From Streptomyces sp. NBC_00654 (GTDB lineage: Bacteria; Actinomycetota; Actinomycetes; Streptomycetales; Streptomycetaceae): a DNA stretch of 64,000 bases. Of this stretch, positions 40,589 through 48,781 are shown piece by piece. Every line of letters starts with the position of its first letter. The stretch's first letter is position 1. The stretch lies in assembly GCF_026341775.1 (NCBI RefSeq), contig NZ_JAPEOB010000001.1, positions 62,001 to 126,000 on the forward strand, in the 5' to 3' direction. The translations under genes and the position numbers were made by a program. Below the pieces are notes generated by a model. It ran no database searches. It saw only the letters and a program-made list of their open reading frames with translations, and was not told the origin of the DNA.

Positions 40589-41734
40589 ATGAGCCTCAGT
40601 CCGATGTCGGTACCCCAGGCTACGGTTCGCAGCGTGGATGAACTCTTGAGCGTGGTACTCGACCTTCAGAAGGTGTGGCAGGCCAAGAACACCGAACCGA
40701 TGAAGCGCCGCGGTGTCGTCATTCGGACCGAGATCCGCACGTGGCTGGCTGAGCACGCCAAGGCTCTTGCCGTAGCCATGGGCATACCGCTCGACGATGT
40801 GGGAGTGGAGGGGAAAGATGGGGCTGGCCAGAGGGCCGAAGTCGCATGGGCCCGGGTCTACTCGAAGAGCAGGACCCCGAGCGCAACCGAGGGCTGGTAC
40901 ATCGTCTATCTGTTCAGCGGTGACGGCGAACGCGTCTACCTGTCGCTCAACCAGGGCACGACCGAGTGGATCGCCGGCGAGCTCAAGCCCCGTGAGCCCG
41001 CTGCCCTGAAGAAGCGCATCAACTGGGCCCGCCCGCTCATTGGACAAGTGGCCGGCGAGCGCTCCGACTTGCTGACAGAGATACGTCTCAACGCACGCAC
41101 GAAGCTTGGCAAGGGCTATGAGCCTGGCAACGTCGTGGCCATCGAGTACCAGCGCGATGCCATCCCCGACTCAGATGTCCTGAGCGAAGATCTGCTCTTC
41201 ATGGCACGGCTCTTGGGGCCCCTCTACAAGGCCGCGGACAACGCAACCTACGTTCCTGGCGACCTTCCGGTGGAGGTCCGAGAGGCAACCCAGAGTGCGG
41301 CGACCACTGCGAACCGCAGGAGCGCTCGCAAGGGAGGTCAAGGGTTTCTCCTGACCGCTGTCGAGCGCAGGGCCATCGAGAGGCACAGTGTCCTGCTTGC
41401 CACGGAGCACTTCGAGGCCCAGGGATGGACTGTGAAGGACGTTGGCGCCAGCAAGCCGTACGATCTGCACCTGGCGCGAGGGGACGAGAAGCTTCACGTA
41501 GAGGTGAAGGGGACCACGTCCGACGGTAGCCAGGTCATCCTGACGAGGGCCGAGGTCGAATGGCAACGCAAGTTCGCGCCAGACAACGCCCTTGTGATCG
41601 TCCACTCCATCGAACTGGATCGCACCATTGAGCCTGTGACCGCGACCGGTGGAGTCCTCCACTGCACCTCGCCGTGGATCATTGAGGAGGAGACCTTGAC
41701 CGTCATCTCCTATATCCACCGAACCGGACTCTGA
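40589..41734 (+). CDS. MrcB-DUF3883 fusion, type IV restriction-like nuclease
   Basis: 381 residues, ATG at 40589. Residues about 15-215 match the MrcB N-terminal (DUF3578) type that recognises modified DNA (SVVLDLQKVW, GWYIVYLFSGDGERVYLSL, KGYEPGNVVAIEY). Residues about 250-345 are a DUF3883 domain, a PD-(D/E)XK-like fold, with GWTVKDVGASKPYDLHLARG, Asp292, Glu305 and Lys307 in HVEVKGT. There is no McrB-type GTPase and no McrC gene nearby. Likely role: cutting incoming modified DNA by itself. The catalytic set looks complete. Confidence 0.78.
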   Translation: MSLSPMSVPQATVRSVDELLSVVLDLQKVWQAKNTEPMKRRGVVIRTEIRTWLAEHAKALAVAMGIPLDDVGVEGKDGAGQRAEVAWARVYSKSRTPSATEGWYIVYLFSGDGERVYLSLNQGTTEWIAGELKPREPAALKKRINWARPLIGQVAGERSDLLTEIRLNARTKLGKGYEPGNVVAIEYQRDAIPDSDVLSEDLLFMARLLGPLYKAADNATYVPGDLPVEVREATQSAATTANRRSARKGGQGFLLTAVERRAIERHSVLLATEHFEAQGWTVKDVGASKPYDLHLARGDEKLHVEVKGTTSDGSQVILTRAEVEWQRKFAPDNALVIVHSIELDRTIEPVTATGGVLHCTSPWIIEEETLTVISYIHRTGL

Positions 41735-42161
41735 GGCGGCTGGTGAGCACGCGACTTTCTGACGCGGTCGGTATGGCGCCGGAGTGCAGCAACCGGCCCG
41801 ACCACAGCCAGCCGCCCGCGCACCTGGGAGCCCGTCCTGCTGGCCCGGCGACCATCAGTGACCCTTCGCATCGAGTGACAGTCAACAGCAACGACAGAGC
41901 GCCTTTTGGAGCCGTCTCGGGGCCGTGAAGGGGCGCTGAACGATGACCGACACTGACAACAGCCGACAGCTCAGCCGCAGGTCACGGCGTTGATCAATTG
42001 GGTGACCGCTGGTCGGGAACCCGGCAAGTCACTTCCTGTGCAACAAGAAGCAGCGGCCTTCTCGGACCTCATGGCGGTGTCGGACTGGGGAGGCAGGCAT
42101 GCGAAGCACGGCGCATGGGGAGGGTGCCAGGCGGGCAACCGTGTCTAGCTTAGGAGGGGCC
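41735..42161. other. Gene-free gap
   Basis: 427 bases between the nuclease and the next gene. I see no gene; AGCAACCGGCCCGACC (about 41787-41803) vaguely repeats a motif near 40335. Confidence 0.35.
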
Positions 42162-42527
42162 GTGTCGAAGGATCGTGCAGCTTTGGAGCACGAGGAACAG
42201 ATCGTCTGGACCGAGGACGTGGGCGGCTTCGACTACGTCCGCCAGACAGTAGCCCGCTTGTCCACGACTCGGCAGAAGCCGGTGGCATGGCGCGGAACGG
42301 GCCGACGGGTGGGCTACTCCGTGCTCAAGTCGGATGCTCCGAGCGAGGACATGCCCGGCAGGTTCGTCCGCCGGGTGTTCTGGGTGAAGGACTACGATCG
42401 TTCCGAGCTGCCCAACGGTACGTACGGGACGTCCGCGCCCAGTGAAGCCGTCGATCCGCGGACGGTCGCGCCGGGGGTATGGGGCGAGCTGACCGAACGC
42501 GCCTGGGGCGGTCCGCTGCCCGACTGA
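42162..42527 (+). CDS. Unknown cargo protein
   Basis: 121 residues from the GTG at 42162, 4 bases after AGGAGG; the ATG at 42099 has no such site. Soluble, with RQTVARLSTTRQKPVAWRG, VRRVFWVKDYDRSELPNGTYGT and a C-terminal WGELTERAWGG. A hairpin terminator follows at 42583. I do not recognise a family. It lies between a restriction-like nuclease and an IS remnant. Confidence 0.55.
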   Translation: MSKDRAALEHEEQIVWTEDVGGFDYVRQTVARLSTTRQKPVAWRGTGRRVGYSVLKSDAPSEDMPGRFVRRVFWVKDYDRSELPNGTYGTSAPSEAVDPRTVAPGVWGELTERAWGGPLPD

Positions 42528-43058
42528 GCGGGCATCCGGGGTGGCGCGAGCCACGACGATGACTGCTGCTGACGTAGTCGGGAAGAGACCACCGCGCCGC
42601 GTGGTGGTCTCTTCTGCGTTTGGGAGCTGAGTCGCGATCTGAGACGCGATGAGCCACGATGCTCACCTTGAGGGCACTCCCTCTGACCTGCACTGAGACG
42701 CAGTGAGTCGCGATGAGTCACGGTAAATCAGAAACTAGTGGTGTTCCTGCCCCGGAAAGGCGATCACCGACGAGTGGACACAGGACAGCGGCATCCTTCG
42801 GCACATCAAGGACGTCCGTCAGCTGCCCTCGCCCCGCGTCTCTGTATCGCGAGGCCTGTCCCACTGCTCCTCCCTTCGCTGGCATCCGCGCCCGAGGAGG
42901 CCAGCCCTAATGTCTGTCTGTCCCACACGCACGCCCTCGGGAGCCAAGGCCTCTCATGTGGCGGGGTAGACAGAGGCCCGACAGCTGTGCCGTGTCCTGG
43001 TTGGCCATTACTGTGACTCCAACGGCAGCTCACCAGCACATGCCTCGCCGGAAATTAC
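42528..43058. other. Gene-free gap with direct repeats
   Basis: 531 bases holding the terminator at 42583-42613 and imperfect repeats of GAGACGCGATGAGCCACGAT / GAGTCGCGATGAGTCACGGT (42641-42660 and 42703-42724). No gene seen. Confidence 0.4.
42583..42613 (+). terminator. Hairpin terminator
   Basis: AAGAGACCACC (42583-42593) pairs perfectly with 42603-42613 around a 9-base loop, followed by CTGCGTTT. Confidence 0.8.
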
Positions 43059-43651
43059 TTAGAAGATGTCCCACGTGGTGAGCTTCGCGAGTCTCTTGTA
43101 GCAGGTCAGGGTTGTGGCGAGGCCGAGGAAGGCAAGGAAGTGGCTGCCTTTTCGTTCGTACCGGACGGTGAGGCGGCGGTAGCCGAAGAGCCAGGAGATC
43201 GACCGCTCGCTCTTCCAGCGGTGCCGGCCGAGCCGCTCGTTGGCCTCGATACCGGGACGGGCGATCCGCGCGATGAGGTTCCGGCTGCGGAGCCAGCGAA
43301 GGTGCTCTGCGGAGTAGTACGCCTTGTCCGCGCGGACCTTCACCGGCTTCCTCCGACGTGGTCCGCGCCGGGAGCGGACGGCGGGAATGCCGAGAATCAA
43401 CGGCTTGAACGCCTGGCTGTCGTGCACGTGCGCGCCGGACACCGCGACGGCCAGCGGCAGGCCCTGGGCCTCAGACAGCACGTGCAGTTTGCTGCCCTTC
43501 TTGCCGCGATCGACCGGATTCGGCCCGGTCAGCGAGCCCCCCTTTTCGCCCGCACCGAGGCGGCACCGACGATCGCGGACGTCCAGTCCAGCTCGCTCAC
43601 ACCAGATGCGCACCAGTTGGCACAACCACGAACAACCATGGACGCCAGCGG
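43059..43651 (-). pseudogene. IS5-family transposase remnant
   Basis: The 3' frame (43625 to 43059) gives GGSLTGPNPVDRGKKGSKLH, then VRADKAYYS with the second catalytic Asp, and ERSISWLFGYRRLTVRYERK with the catalytic Glu, ending KLTTWDIF. The preceding ELDWTSAIVGAASVRA, with the first Asp region, is read in another frame joined at GCGAAAAGGGGGG. IS5/IS427-type elements often use a programmed shift at such runs, but here the whole N-terminal part before ELDW is missing and no left inverted repeat is visible. Not able to move by itself. Confidence 0.85.
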
Positions 43652-43836
43652 ACCATCAACGCAGGTGGCAGATACGGCAGCCACGCACTGCGGTCATCCC
43701 AAGTTGGTTCGGGATGATGCAGTCCTCAGGCCGTCCAAGGTCGACGGATGTCGGCCAACACAGCCAGAAGCCTATGGCGCCTGAGCTGGTCAGAGCCATG
43801 GGCCTCTCTTGCTGTGCTGGTCGGCGGAATCGTAGA

Positions 43837-44145
43837 TCAATAGGCGGACTCACGCGGATCGCTCGTTGCCCGGAGGTGGCCGCGGCTCGTTGCCACGCGG
43901 TAGACGTCCCTCAGAGCCTCGGTCAGCTCTGTGATCAGGCACCGCATCTCGTCGAGCGACGTGGCCTGGTTGTCGAGAGCTTCTGAGGCTTCTTCCAACA
44001 GTTCACTTGCGGTGCCGAGTTGCGCGGCTTCGATGCCGTCCGCAAGGCGGGACATGTAGCTGGCCGGGTCGTCAGTGCTCAGGTAGCAAGGCTTGTCCCC
44101 CGGGCCCGACCACGGGAGGAGCCGAAGCTCGTTCGGTGTTGTCAT
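43837..44145 (-). CDS. Unknown helical protein, last gene of a coupled six-gene operon
   Basis: 102 residues. LADGIEAAQLGTASELLEEA and DEMRCLITELTEALRDVYRV are long amphipathic helices, perhaps a coiled coil. Its ATG overlaps the GntR stop (ATGA). No domain recognised; it may bind the regulator encoded just upstream. Confidence 0.6.
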   Translation of the reverse strand: MTTPNELRLLPWSGPGDKPCYLSTDDPASYMSRLADGIEAAQLGTASELLEEASEALDNQATSLDEMRCLITELTEALRDVYRVATSRGHLRATSDPRESAY

Positions 44146-44885
44146 CCTTGGGCTGGCCTCTCATTGAGCACGTGGTGGGCGGTGAAGACGGCGTCGACTC
44201 GGTCTCCTGGAAAGGCCAGAAGCGCGGCTTCAACGACGCGACCGGTGGCGTCGGTGGCGATGCGCGTGATCGCGAGAACGGCCATGTTGTTTCCGATCCG
44301 GAGGGCCGACGCTTCGTCTGGGGTGGGGGAGCGGGCGCAGACTGTCTCTCGGATGGTGGCCGGCGACGGGCCGAGGACGGCGAATCGCGTGGCTGCCTCC
44401 CGGCACACGGAGTCGTCGTCGAGGACTCCGGCCGGGGCCAGGTCGCGCGGGATGTAGATGCGGGCCAGGCCGTGCGGCGACCCGTGTTCGAGGCTGAGGC
44501 AGGTGTACTCAGCGAGAGGGCTGCCCGTTGGCACCTTCAGCAACGTGGTCAGGTGCACGGAGGCCGGAACCGTGGTGCTGCGAACCGTGATGCGCAACGT
44601 TGGCTCAGCGGCGGTCCAGGGGTCCAGCGTGCCCCAGCCTCCGACGTACATGATCTTGCGGCGGGGGTGACGTACGTAGTTGCCCTTTCCGTGGATCTTC
44701 TCGACGAGGCCTTCGCCCTGGAGCACGGCGAGAGCGCGTCGCAGGGTCACCGTGCTGACCCTGTAACGGGCGGCCAGGCCGGCTTCGGACGGGAGACGTT
44801 CGCCGGGCTTGATACTGCCCGTCGTGATCTGGTGGCGTAGGTCGTCGGCGATGTCGTGATGGCGTCGGGACACGGAGCCGGTCAC
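44142..44885 (-). CDS. GntR/HutC-family regulator in the coupled operon
   Basis: 247 residues from the GTG at 44885, overlapping the upstream stop by 4 bases. Winged helix: DIADDLRHQITTGSIKPGER, then LPSEAGLAARYRVSTVTLRRAL and KIHGKGNYV; UTRA-type effector domain with SPLAEYTCLSLEHGSPHGLA and ITRIATDATGRVVEAA. This arrangement, with small unknown genes on both sides, recurs in Streptomyces accessory DNA as far as I remember. Regulated genes unknown. Confidence 0.8.
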   Translation of the reverse strand: MTGSVSRRHHDIADDLRHQITTGSIKPGERLPSEAGLAARYRVSTVTLRRALAVLQGEGLVEKIHGKGNYVRHPRRKIMYVGGWGTLDPWTAAEPTLRITVRSTTVPASVHLTTLLKVPTGSPLAEYTCLSLEHGSPHGLARIYIPRDLAPAGVLDDDSVCREAATRFAVLGPSPATIRETVCARSPTPDEASALRIGNNMAVLAITRIATDATGRVVEAALLAFPGDRVDAVFTAHHVLNERPAQG

Positions 44886-45106
44886 CGCCTTCTCAGCAGT
44901 CGCAGGGCGATGAGCCGGGTACGGGCGTGTATGGCCAGCAGTTCGCCCGACTCGAAGACCAGTTGCTTGGCTCCGTGGGGGAGCTGGAAGAGGTCTCTCA
45001 CTCGGCAGGCCTGACCGCCGAGTTGGATGATGTCGCCGCGCTGCACGGTGGCCGCAGTGACCTCGACGGTGGAAACCAGTGCACCACCGGGGGCTGGGGC
45101 CCTCAT
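44882..45106 (-). CDS. Small unknown protein in the coupled operon
   Basis: 74 residues from the ATG at 45106. The beta-rich core VEVTAATVQRGDIIQLGGQA followed by CRVRDLFQLPHGAKQLVFESGE looks like a small SH3-like or Hint-free beta barrel. The longer frame to 45415 is other genes out of frame. Both ends overlap neighbours by 4 bases. Confidence 0.65.
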   Translation of the reverse strand: MRAPAPGGALVSTVEVTAATVQRGDIIQLGGQACRVRDLFQLPHGAKQLVFESGELLAIHARTRLIALRLLRRR

Positions 45107-45306
45107 GCCATCACCTTCACGGGCACGGACGGGTCTGGGGTCGAGTGGCACGGGCAGATGCACACTTCGTAGATCACCGGTACCTCGTCCGTCGCCGCAG
45201 GCGGGGACGGCTCGTTGCAGGAGTGGTGCGTGCCAATCCAGCAGGCGATCGAGCGGTAGGGGACGGAAGTCGTGCCCGTCGGGTGCGGTTGTCGGCGAGG
45301 AGGCAT
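45103..45306 (-). CDS. Small Cys/His-rich protein in the coupled operon
   Basis: 67 residues from the ATG at 45306 (TGATG junction). SIACWIGTHHSCNEPSPPAA and YEVCICPCHST give four cysteines and three histidines arranged like a treble-clef or short zinc knuckle. Zinc binding is inferred from spacing only. Confidence 0.62.
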   Translation of the reverse strand: MPPRRQPHPTGTTSVPYRSIACWIGTHHSCNEPSPPAATDEVPVIYEVCICPCHSTPDPSVPVKVMA

Positions 45307-45617
45307 CAGTGGGCCCCCGCGAGGGCCGACCAGGCATCGGCCGGCAGGTGCGGGGCAACGAGCACAGTGCGCGTCCGTACACACTCCTCCCACGCCAGCA
45401 GGTACGGCCGGACAAGCGCGACGTCCTCTCCCCTCAGCGAGTAACGATGGACCGTGCCGACCGGAGTCCGCCCCAGGGCGACGGTCGAAGCGTCAGCGGG
45501 TGCGAGGCAGGCGCGAGGGGCCAGCGGCCGGGAGGGTGTTAGGGGGCGACGATGCCGACCCTTGGGGAAGCACCGCTCTCTGGCAAGCGAGGCGGCACGG
45601 CGGATACGGTTGAGCAC
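45306..45617 (-). CDS. Unknown basic protein in the coupled operon
   Basis: 103 residues. A very basic N-terminus (MLNRIRRAASLARERCFPKG, then RHRRPLTPSRP) precedes VHRYSLRGEDVALVRPYLLA. Starts 12 bases after the previous stop. Family not recognised; the N-terminus could bind nucleic acid. Confidence 0.6.
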   Translation of the reverse strand: MLNRIRRAASLARERCFPKGRHRRPLTPSRPLAPRACLAPADASTVALGRTPVGTVHRYSLRGEDVALVRPYLLAWEECVRTRTVLVAPHLPADAWSALAGAH

Positions 45618-45629
45618 GCTGTTCAGCTC

Positions 45630-45935
45630 CTATCGCTGATAGCCCGGGCCCCCGACATCGCCCGTCGTGGGGACCGTTTTGCGTACGACCGCCCATAAGG
45701 TGCGGCCGTTCAAGCTGGTGGCCAGGAGCCCGAATCGATCGGCCTCAGCCACCGCCTCCAGGACCTCCCGCCATGAATCGGCGGAGAGCGTGTCCGGTAC
45801 CTCTGCCTCGACCGTCGTGAACCGGGTGTGCTCCTCCACGCGCGGGCGGAGGCCAGCAGCAGACAAGCGGGCGGCGAGAGCCGCCGCGGTCACTCCCGAA
45901 GCGGACACAGTCCACCCTCCGTCGCCAGCGATCAC
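45630..45935 (-). CDS. Unknown protein, first gene of the six-gene operon
   Basis: 101 residues. TVSASGVTAAALAARLSAAG, TTVEAEVPDTLSADSWREVL and FGLLATSLNGRTLWAVVRK make an alpha-beta protein. It diverges from the GntR gene at 45987 with two CTAG palindromes between them, so its operon is probably controlled by that regulator. Confidence 0.62.
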   Translation of the reverse strand: MIAGDGGWTVSASGVTAAALAARLSAAGLRPRVEEHTRFTTVEAEVPDTLSADSWREVLEAVAEADRFGLLATSLNGRTLWAVVRKTVPTTGDVGGPGYQR

Positions 45936-45946
45936 GTTCAGTAAAG

Positions 45947-45977
45947 CTAGTTAACTAGGTTAGAGCTAGTGGACTAG
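45947..45977. promoter_or_regulatory. Paired CTAG palindromes in a divergent promoter
   Basis: CTAGTTAACTAG (45947-45958, perfect) and CTAGTGGACTAG (45966-45977) start 19 bp apart in the AT-rich 51-bp gap between divergent starts at 45935 and 45987. CTAG is rare in this GC-rich DNA. Probable sites of the GntR protein encoded at 45987. Confidence 0.75.
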
Positions 45978-45986
45978 ATTTTCCAT

Positions 45987-46742
45987 ATGTCTGAGCAACC
46001 GCCGTACCTCCGCATCGCCGACGAACTCCGGCGGCGCATCGCGGAGCACGTCTGGGAACCGGGTGACCGCCTCCCATCCCGCGCCCAGATCGGCCAGGAG
46101 TGCGGCGTGGGCGAGAACGTGGTGCGCAGGGCACAGGAGTTGCTGATCTCCCAAGGAGTGCTGGAAGGCCGGGCAGGATCGGGGACGTACGTCGCCGAGC
46201 CCCGGCAGCGCGTGAGAGTCGTCCGGTCGTCGGCACGTGAGCAGTCCAGTGGATCCCCGTTCCGCCAGGACATGAAGGCCCTTCGCCGACAGAGCGACTG
46301 GGAGAGCCGGACCGACGCGAAGGTGCCGGCCCCAGCGGAGATCGCGTCGCGGCTCGGGGTCGCCGAGGGCGAGCTGTGCGTGCGTACGACGTACGAGTTC
46401 CTTGCGGACGGGAAGCCGGTCCAGCTGTCGACGAGTTGGGAGCCGTACGCCGTCACTGGCGGCACCCTCGTCGTTCTCCCCGAGGGAGGGCCCCACGCGG
46501 GGGCCGGGGTCGTGAACCGCATGGCCGCGATCGGAGTCACCGTCAGCCACGCGGTGGAACAGCCCGAGCCGCGGCGCGCGACCGCCAAGGAAGCATCGCT
46601 ACTCGGCATCCAGAAAGCCGCACTCGTGACGCACATCCGGCGGACGTACTACAGCGACCAAGGCCGACCCGTAGAGACGGCGGACATCGTCGTGCCCGCA
46701 GCACACTGCGAGATCGTCTACGAGATCCCGATCAGCCGCTGA
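45987..46742 (+). CDS. GntR/HutC-family regulator beside attR
   Basis: 251 residues, ATG at 45987, no ribosome binding site and only 9 bases from the last palindrome, so the mRNA may be leaderless. Winged helix YLRIADELRRRIAEHVWEPG, then LPSRAQIGQECGVGENVVRRAQ and GRAGSGTYV; UTRA-type domain with ELCVRTTYEFLADGKPVQLS, TSWEPYAVTGG and PHAGAGVVNRM. It belongs to the Streptomyces GntR set that faces small unknown genes. It likely represses itself and the six-gene operon. Confidence 0.85.
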   Translation: MSEQPPYLRIADELRRRIAEHVWEPGDRLPSRAQIGQECGVGENVVRRAQELLISQGVLEGRAGSGTYVAEPRQRVRVVRSSAREQSSGSPFRQDMKALRRQSDWESRTDAKVPAPAEIASRLGVAEGELCVRTTYEFLADGKPVQLSTSWEPYAVTGGTLVVLPEGGPHAGAGVVNRMAAIGVTVSHAVEQPEPRRATAKEASLLGIQKAALVTHIRRTYYSDQGRPVETADIVVPAAHCEIVYEIPISR

Positions 46743-46769
46743 CGAGCTGACCCCGGCAGCTCCAAAGCC

Positions 46770-46818
46770 GTGCCCCAGCCGTGCCCCCCGCGTGCCCCTG
46801 CCGTGCCCGATGGAGCGG
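46770..46818. other. 11-bp-phased GTGCCC array beside attR
   Basis: GTGCCCC/GTGCCC begins at 46770, 46781, 46792 and 46803, exactly 11 bp apart, 96 bp inside attR. Two copies with the same spacing lie inside attL (27700, 27711). Candidate arm-type sites of the integrase or Xis. Confidence 0.65.
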
Positions 46819-46863
46819 GAAACCAGAGGGAAGAGCGGTGACCGGCAGGACCGGGCATGGCAA

Positions 46864-46896
46864 AGGCCCCCGACCATACGTACTGGTCAGGGGCCT
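46864..46896 (-). terminator. Terminator of the rebuilt tRNA-Ser(TGA)
   Basis: AGGCCCCCGACCA (46864-46876) pairs with TGGTCAGGGGCCT (46884-46896), one G-U pair. Element-borne replacement for the displaced chromosomal terminator at 27511. Confidence 0.85.
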
Positions 46897-46903
46897 CTCG
46901 CCT

Positions 46904-46962
46904 GCGGTGGGTGTGGGATTTGAACCCACGGTCACATCGCTGCGACGACGGTTTTCAAGACC
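46904..46962. repeat. attR core
   Basis: 59 bases identical to attL (27559-27617), forming the 3' half of the intact tRNA-Ser(TGA). Confidence 0.95.
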
Positions 46963-46991
46963 GTTCCCTTAGGCCGCTCGGGCAACCCACC
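46905..46991 (-). tRNA. tRNA-Ser (anticodon TGA)
   Basis: 87-base class II tRNA on the minus strand: acceptor GGTGGGT/ACCCACC, anticodon stem ACGGT/ACCGT around CTTGAAA (TGA), long variable arm, T-arm with GGTTCAAATCC and discriminator G. The 5' part is chromosomal and the 3' part, from the anticodon loop on, was supplied by the element, so the tRNA stays functional. Confidence 0.97.
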
Positions 46992-47077
46992 CCGCGTCAT
47001 CGGCGCGTCGGGCCCCGGGGCCCGACGGTTCGACCAGCCCTTCAGGGGCGGTTCGACGCGTGGGACAGCCTAGCCGG

Positions 47078-48583
47078 TCAGCTGTCGCCCTTGCGCTCGC
47101 CCAGGGTGACTTCGGCCGTTGCCGTTCTGCCGTCGCGCTTGTAGGTCAGCGTGACCTTGTCACCCGGCTTACGGGTCCAGATCTCGCCGATCAGGGTCGG
47201 GCCGCTGTCGACCACGGTGTCGTTGAACTTCGTGATGACGTCGCCCGCCTTGAGGCCGGCCCTGGCGGCGGGACCGTCCGGGGTGACCGCCGGAGTGCCG
47301 CCCGCGCCCGCGGCCGAGATGGCCGCGCCGCCGGTCTTCTCCTCCATCGTCACCGTCGCGCCGATCACCGGGTAGACCGGCTGACCGGTCTTGATCAGCT
47401 GCTCGGCGACGTTCTTCGCCTGGTTAATCGGGATGGCGAAGCCGAGGCCGATGGAGCCGGCCTGGGACTGGCCGACACCGCCTCCGCTGGTCGACTGGAT
47501 CGCCGAGTTGATCCCGATGACCGCGCCGCCCGCATCCAGCAACGGGCCGCCGGAGTTGCCGGGGTTGATGGAGGCGTCGGTCTGCAGGGCGCTCATGTAC
47601 GAGTTCTTGTTGCTGGAGCCGTCGCCGGAGGCCACCGGGCGGTTCTTCGCGCTGATGATGCCCGTCGTCACCGTGTTGGACAGGCCGAACGGCGCACCGA
47701 TCGCGATGGTCGAATCGCCCACCGCGACACTCTCCGAGTTGCCCAGGGGCAGCGGCGCGAGACCCGACGGCGGCTTCTTCAGCTTCAGCACGGCCACGTC
47801 GTAGCCCTGCGCACGGCCGACGACCTCGGCGTCGTACTTCTTGCCGTCGGAGAACGTCGCCGACAGCTGGCCGCTGTCCGCCGCGGAGGCGACCACGTGG
47901 TTGTTGGTGAGGATGTGGCCCTCCTTGTCGTACACGAAGCCGGTGCCCGTACCGCCCTCACCGTCGCCGCCCTGGGCATCGATGGTGACCACGCTGGGCA
48001 GCGCCTTCGCGGCGACTCCGGCCACGGTGCCGTCCGCGCGCTTGAGGTCCTTCGGGGTGTCGGAGGCGGCGACCGTGGTCGACCCGGAGGAGCCGCCGTT
48101 GCGGTCGGCCGCCCAGAAGCCGAGGGCTCCGCCGATGCCGCCCGCGACGAGCGCCGCCACGACCACGGCCGCGATCAGACCGTTCGCGCGGGGCTTGCGC
48201 GGCGCGTCGGACGACGGAGCGACCGGAGCACCCCACACCGGGGCACCTGTCCCGCCACCGGCGTACGACGGGACCGCCGGAGGGGGAGGGGGCGGCCAGG
48301 CACCCGCGGCGGCCGGGGGCTGCGGCGCGGGGTACGGCTGGTGGTGGGGCGGCTGGGGCGGGGGCTGCGCCGACTCCGGCCGGGTCGGCACCGGCTGCGC
48401 CGGCGCCTGGTCCTGGTACGTGGTTTCCGCACCGGGATCCGCGACGGGCCCGTCGGCCCGCGCCGCGGGCGTGACTCCGTCAGGGGTGCCCTCAGGAGTG
48501 GCGGCCGGCACTGGAGGTGCGGACGGAACGGACGGTACGGCCGGAACCGCGTTGCCCTCGTTGCCCTCGTTCTCGGTGCTCAC
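47078..48583 (-). CDS. HtrA/DegP-like membrane-anchored serine protease with PDZ domain
   Basis: 501 residues from the GTG at 48583 (GAGGAG upstream). A long Pro-rich cytoplasmic part (1-130), one membrane helix (about 132-155), then a trypsin-like domain outside: His in TNNHVV, Asp in YDVAVLKL, Ser in GNSGGPL; a PDZ domain follows (GPAARAGLKAGDVITKFND). Handles misfolded exported proteins. The gene lies just beyond the tRNA and is chromosomal. Confidence 0.92.
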   Translation of the reverse strand: MSTENEGNEGNAVPAVPSVPSAPPVPAATPEGTPDGVTPAARADGPVADPGAETTYQDQAPAQPVPTRPESAQPPPQPPHHQPYPAPQPPAAAGAWPPPPPPAVPSYAGGGTGAPVWGAPVAPSSDAPRKPRANGLIAAVVVAALVAGGIGGALGFWAADRNGGSSGSTTVAASDTPKDLKRADGTVAGVAAKALPSVVTIDAQGGDGEGGTGTGFVYDKEGHILTNNHVVASAADSGQLSATFSDGKKYDAEVVGRAQGYDVAVLKLKKPPSGLAPLPLGNSESVAVGDSTIAIGAPFGLSNTVTTGIISAKNRPVASGDGSSNKNSYMSALQTDASINPGNSGGPLLDAGGAVIGINSAIQSTSGGGVGQSQAGSIGLGFAIPINQAKNVAEQLIKTGQPVYPVIGATVTMEEKTGGAAISAAGAGGTPAVTPDGPAARAGLKAGDVITKFNDTVVDSGPTLIGEIWTRKPGDKVTLTYKRDGRTATAEVTLGERKGDS

Positions 48584-48781
48584 AGCTCTTTTACTCCTCG
48601 GTTCCACTCGGCATTCGGCAAGAGATCCGCTGTGCACGTGTCTGCGGTCAGCTTTTCCCACAGCACGTCGGGCCACTGTAAGCAGGACCTGTGCATCCGC
48701 ACACCAATACTTACATCAGACAAAACAGTCCTCCGTGACGACGTGCCCGCGCCCGACGCGTCACGGTGACACCATGACGCG

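Larger units (their letters stand above)
27559..46962. mobile_element. AICE (pSAM2/SLP1-class integrative conjugative element) in tRNA-Ser(TGA)
   Basis: About 19.4 kb bounded by the 59-bp att repeats. One strand carries int, xis, rolling-circle-type initiator, spread genes, FtsK/TraSA-like double-strand DNA translocase and a GntR repressor, the standard AICE backbone, all reading toward attL; the Nudix gene is divergent. Cargo sits between int and attL (28.2-29.4 kb) and between the Nudix gene and attR (37.7-46.7 kb). The backbone genes look intact, so excision and transfer seem possible. Confidence 0.93.
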
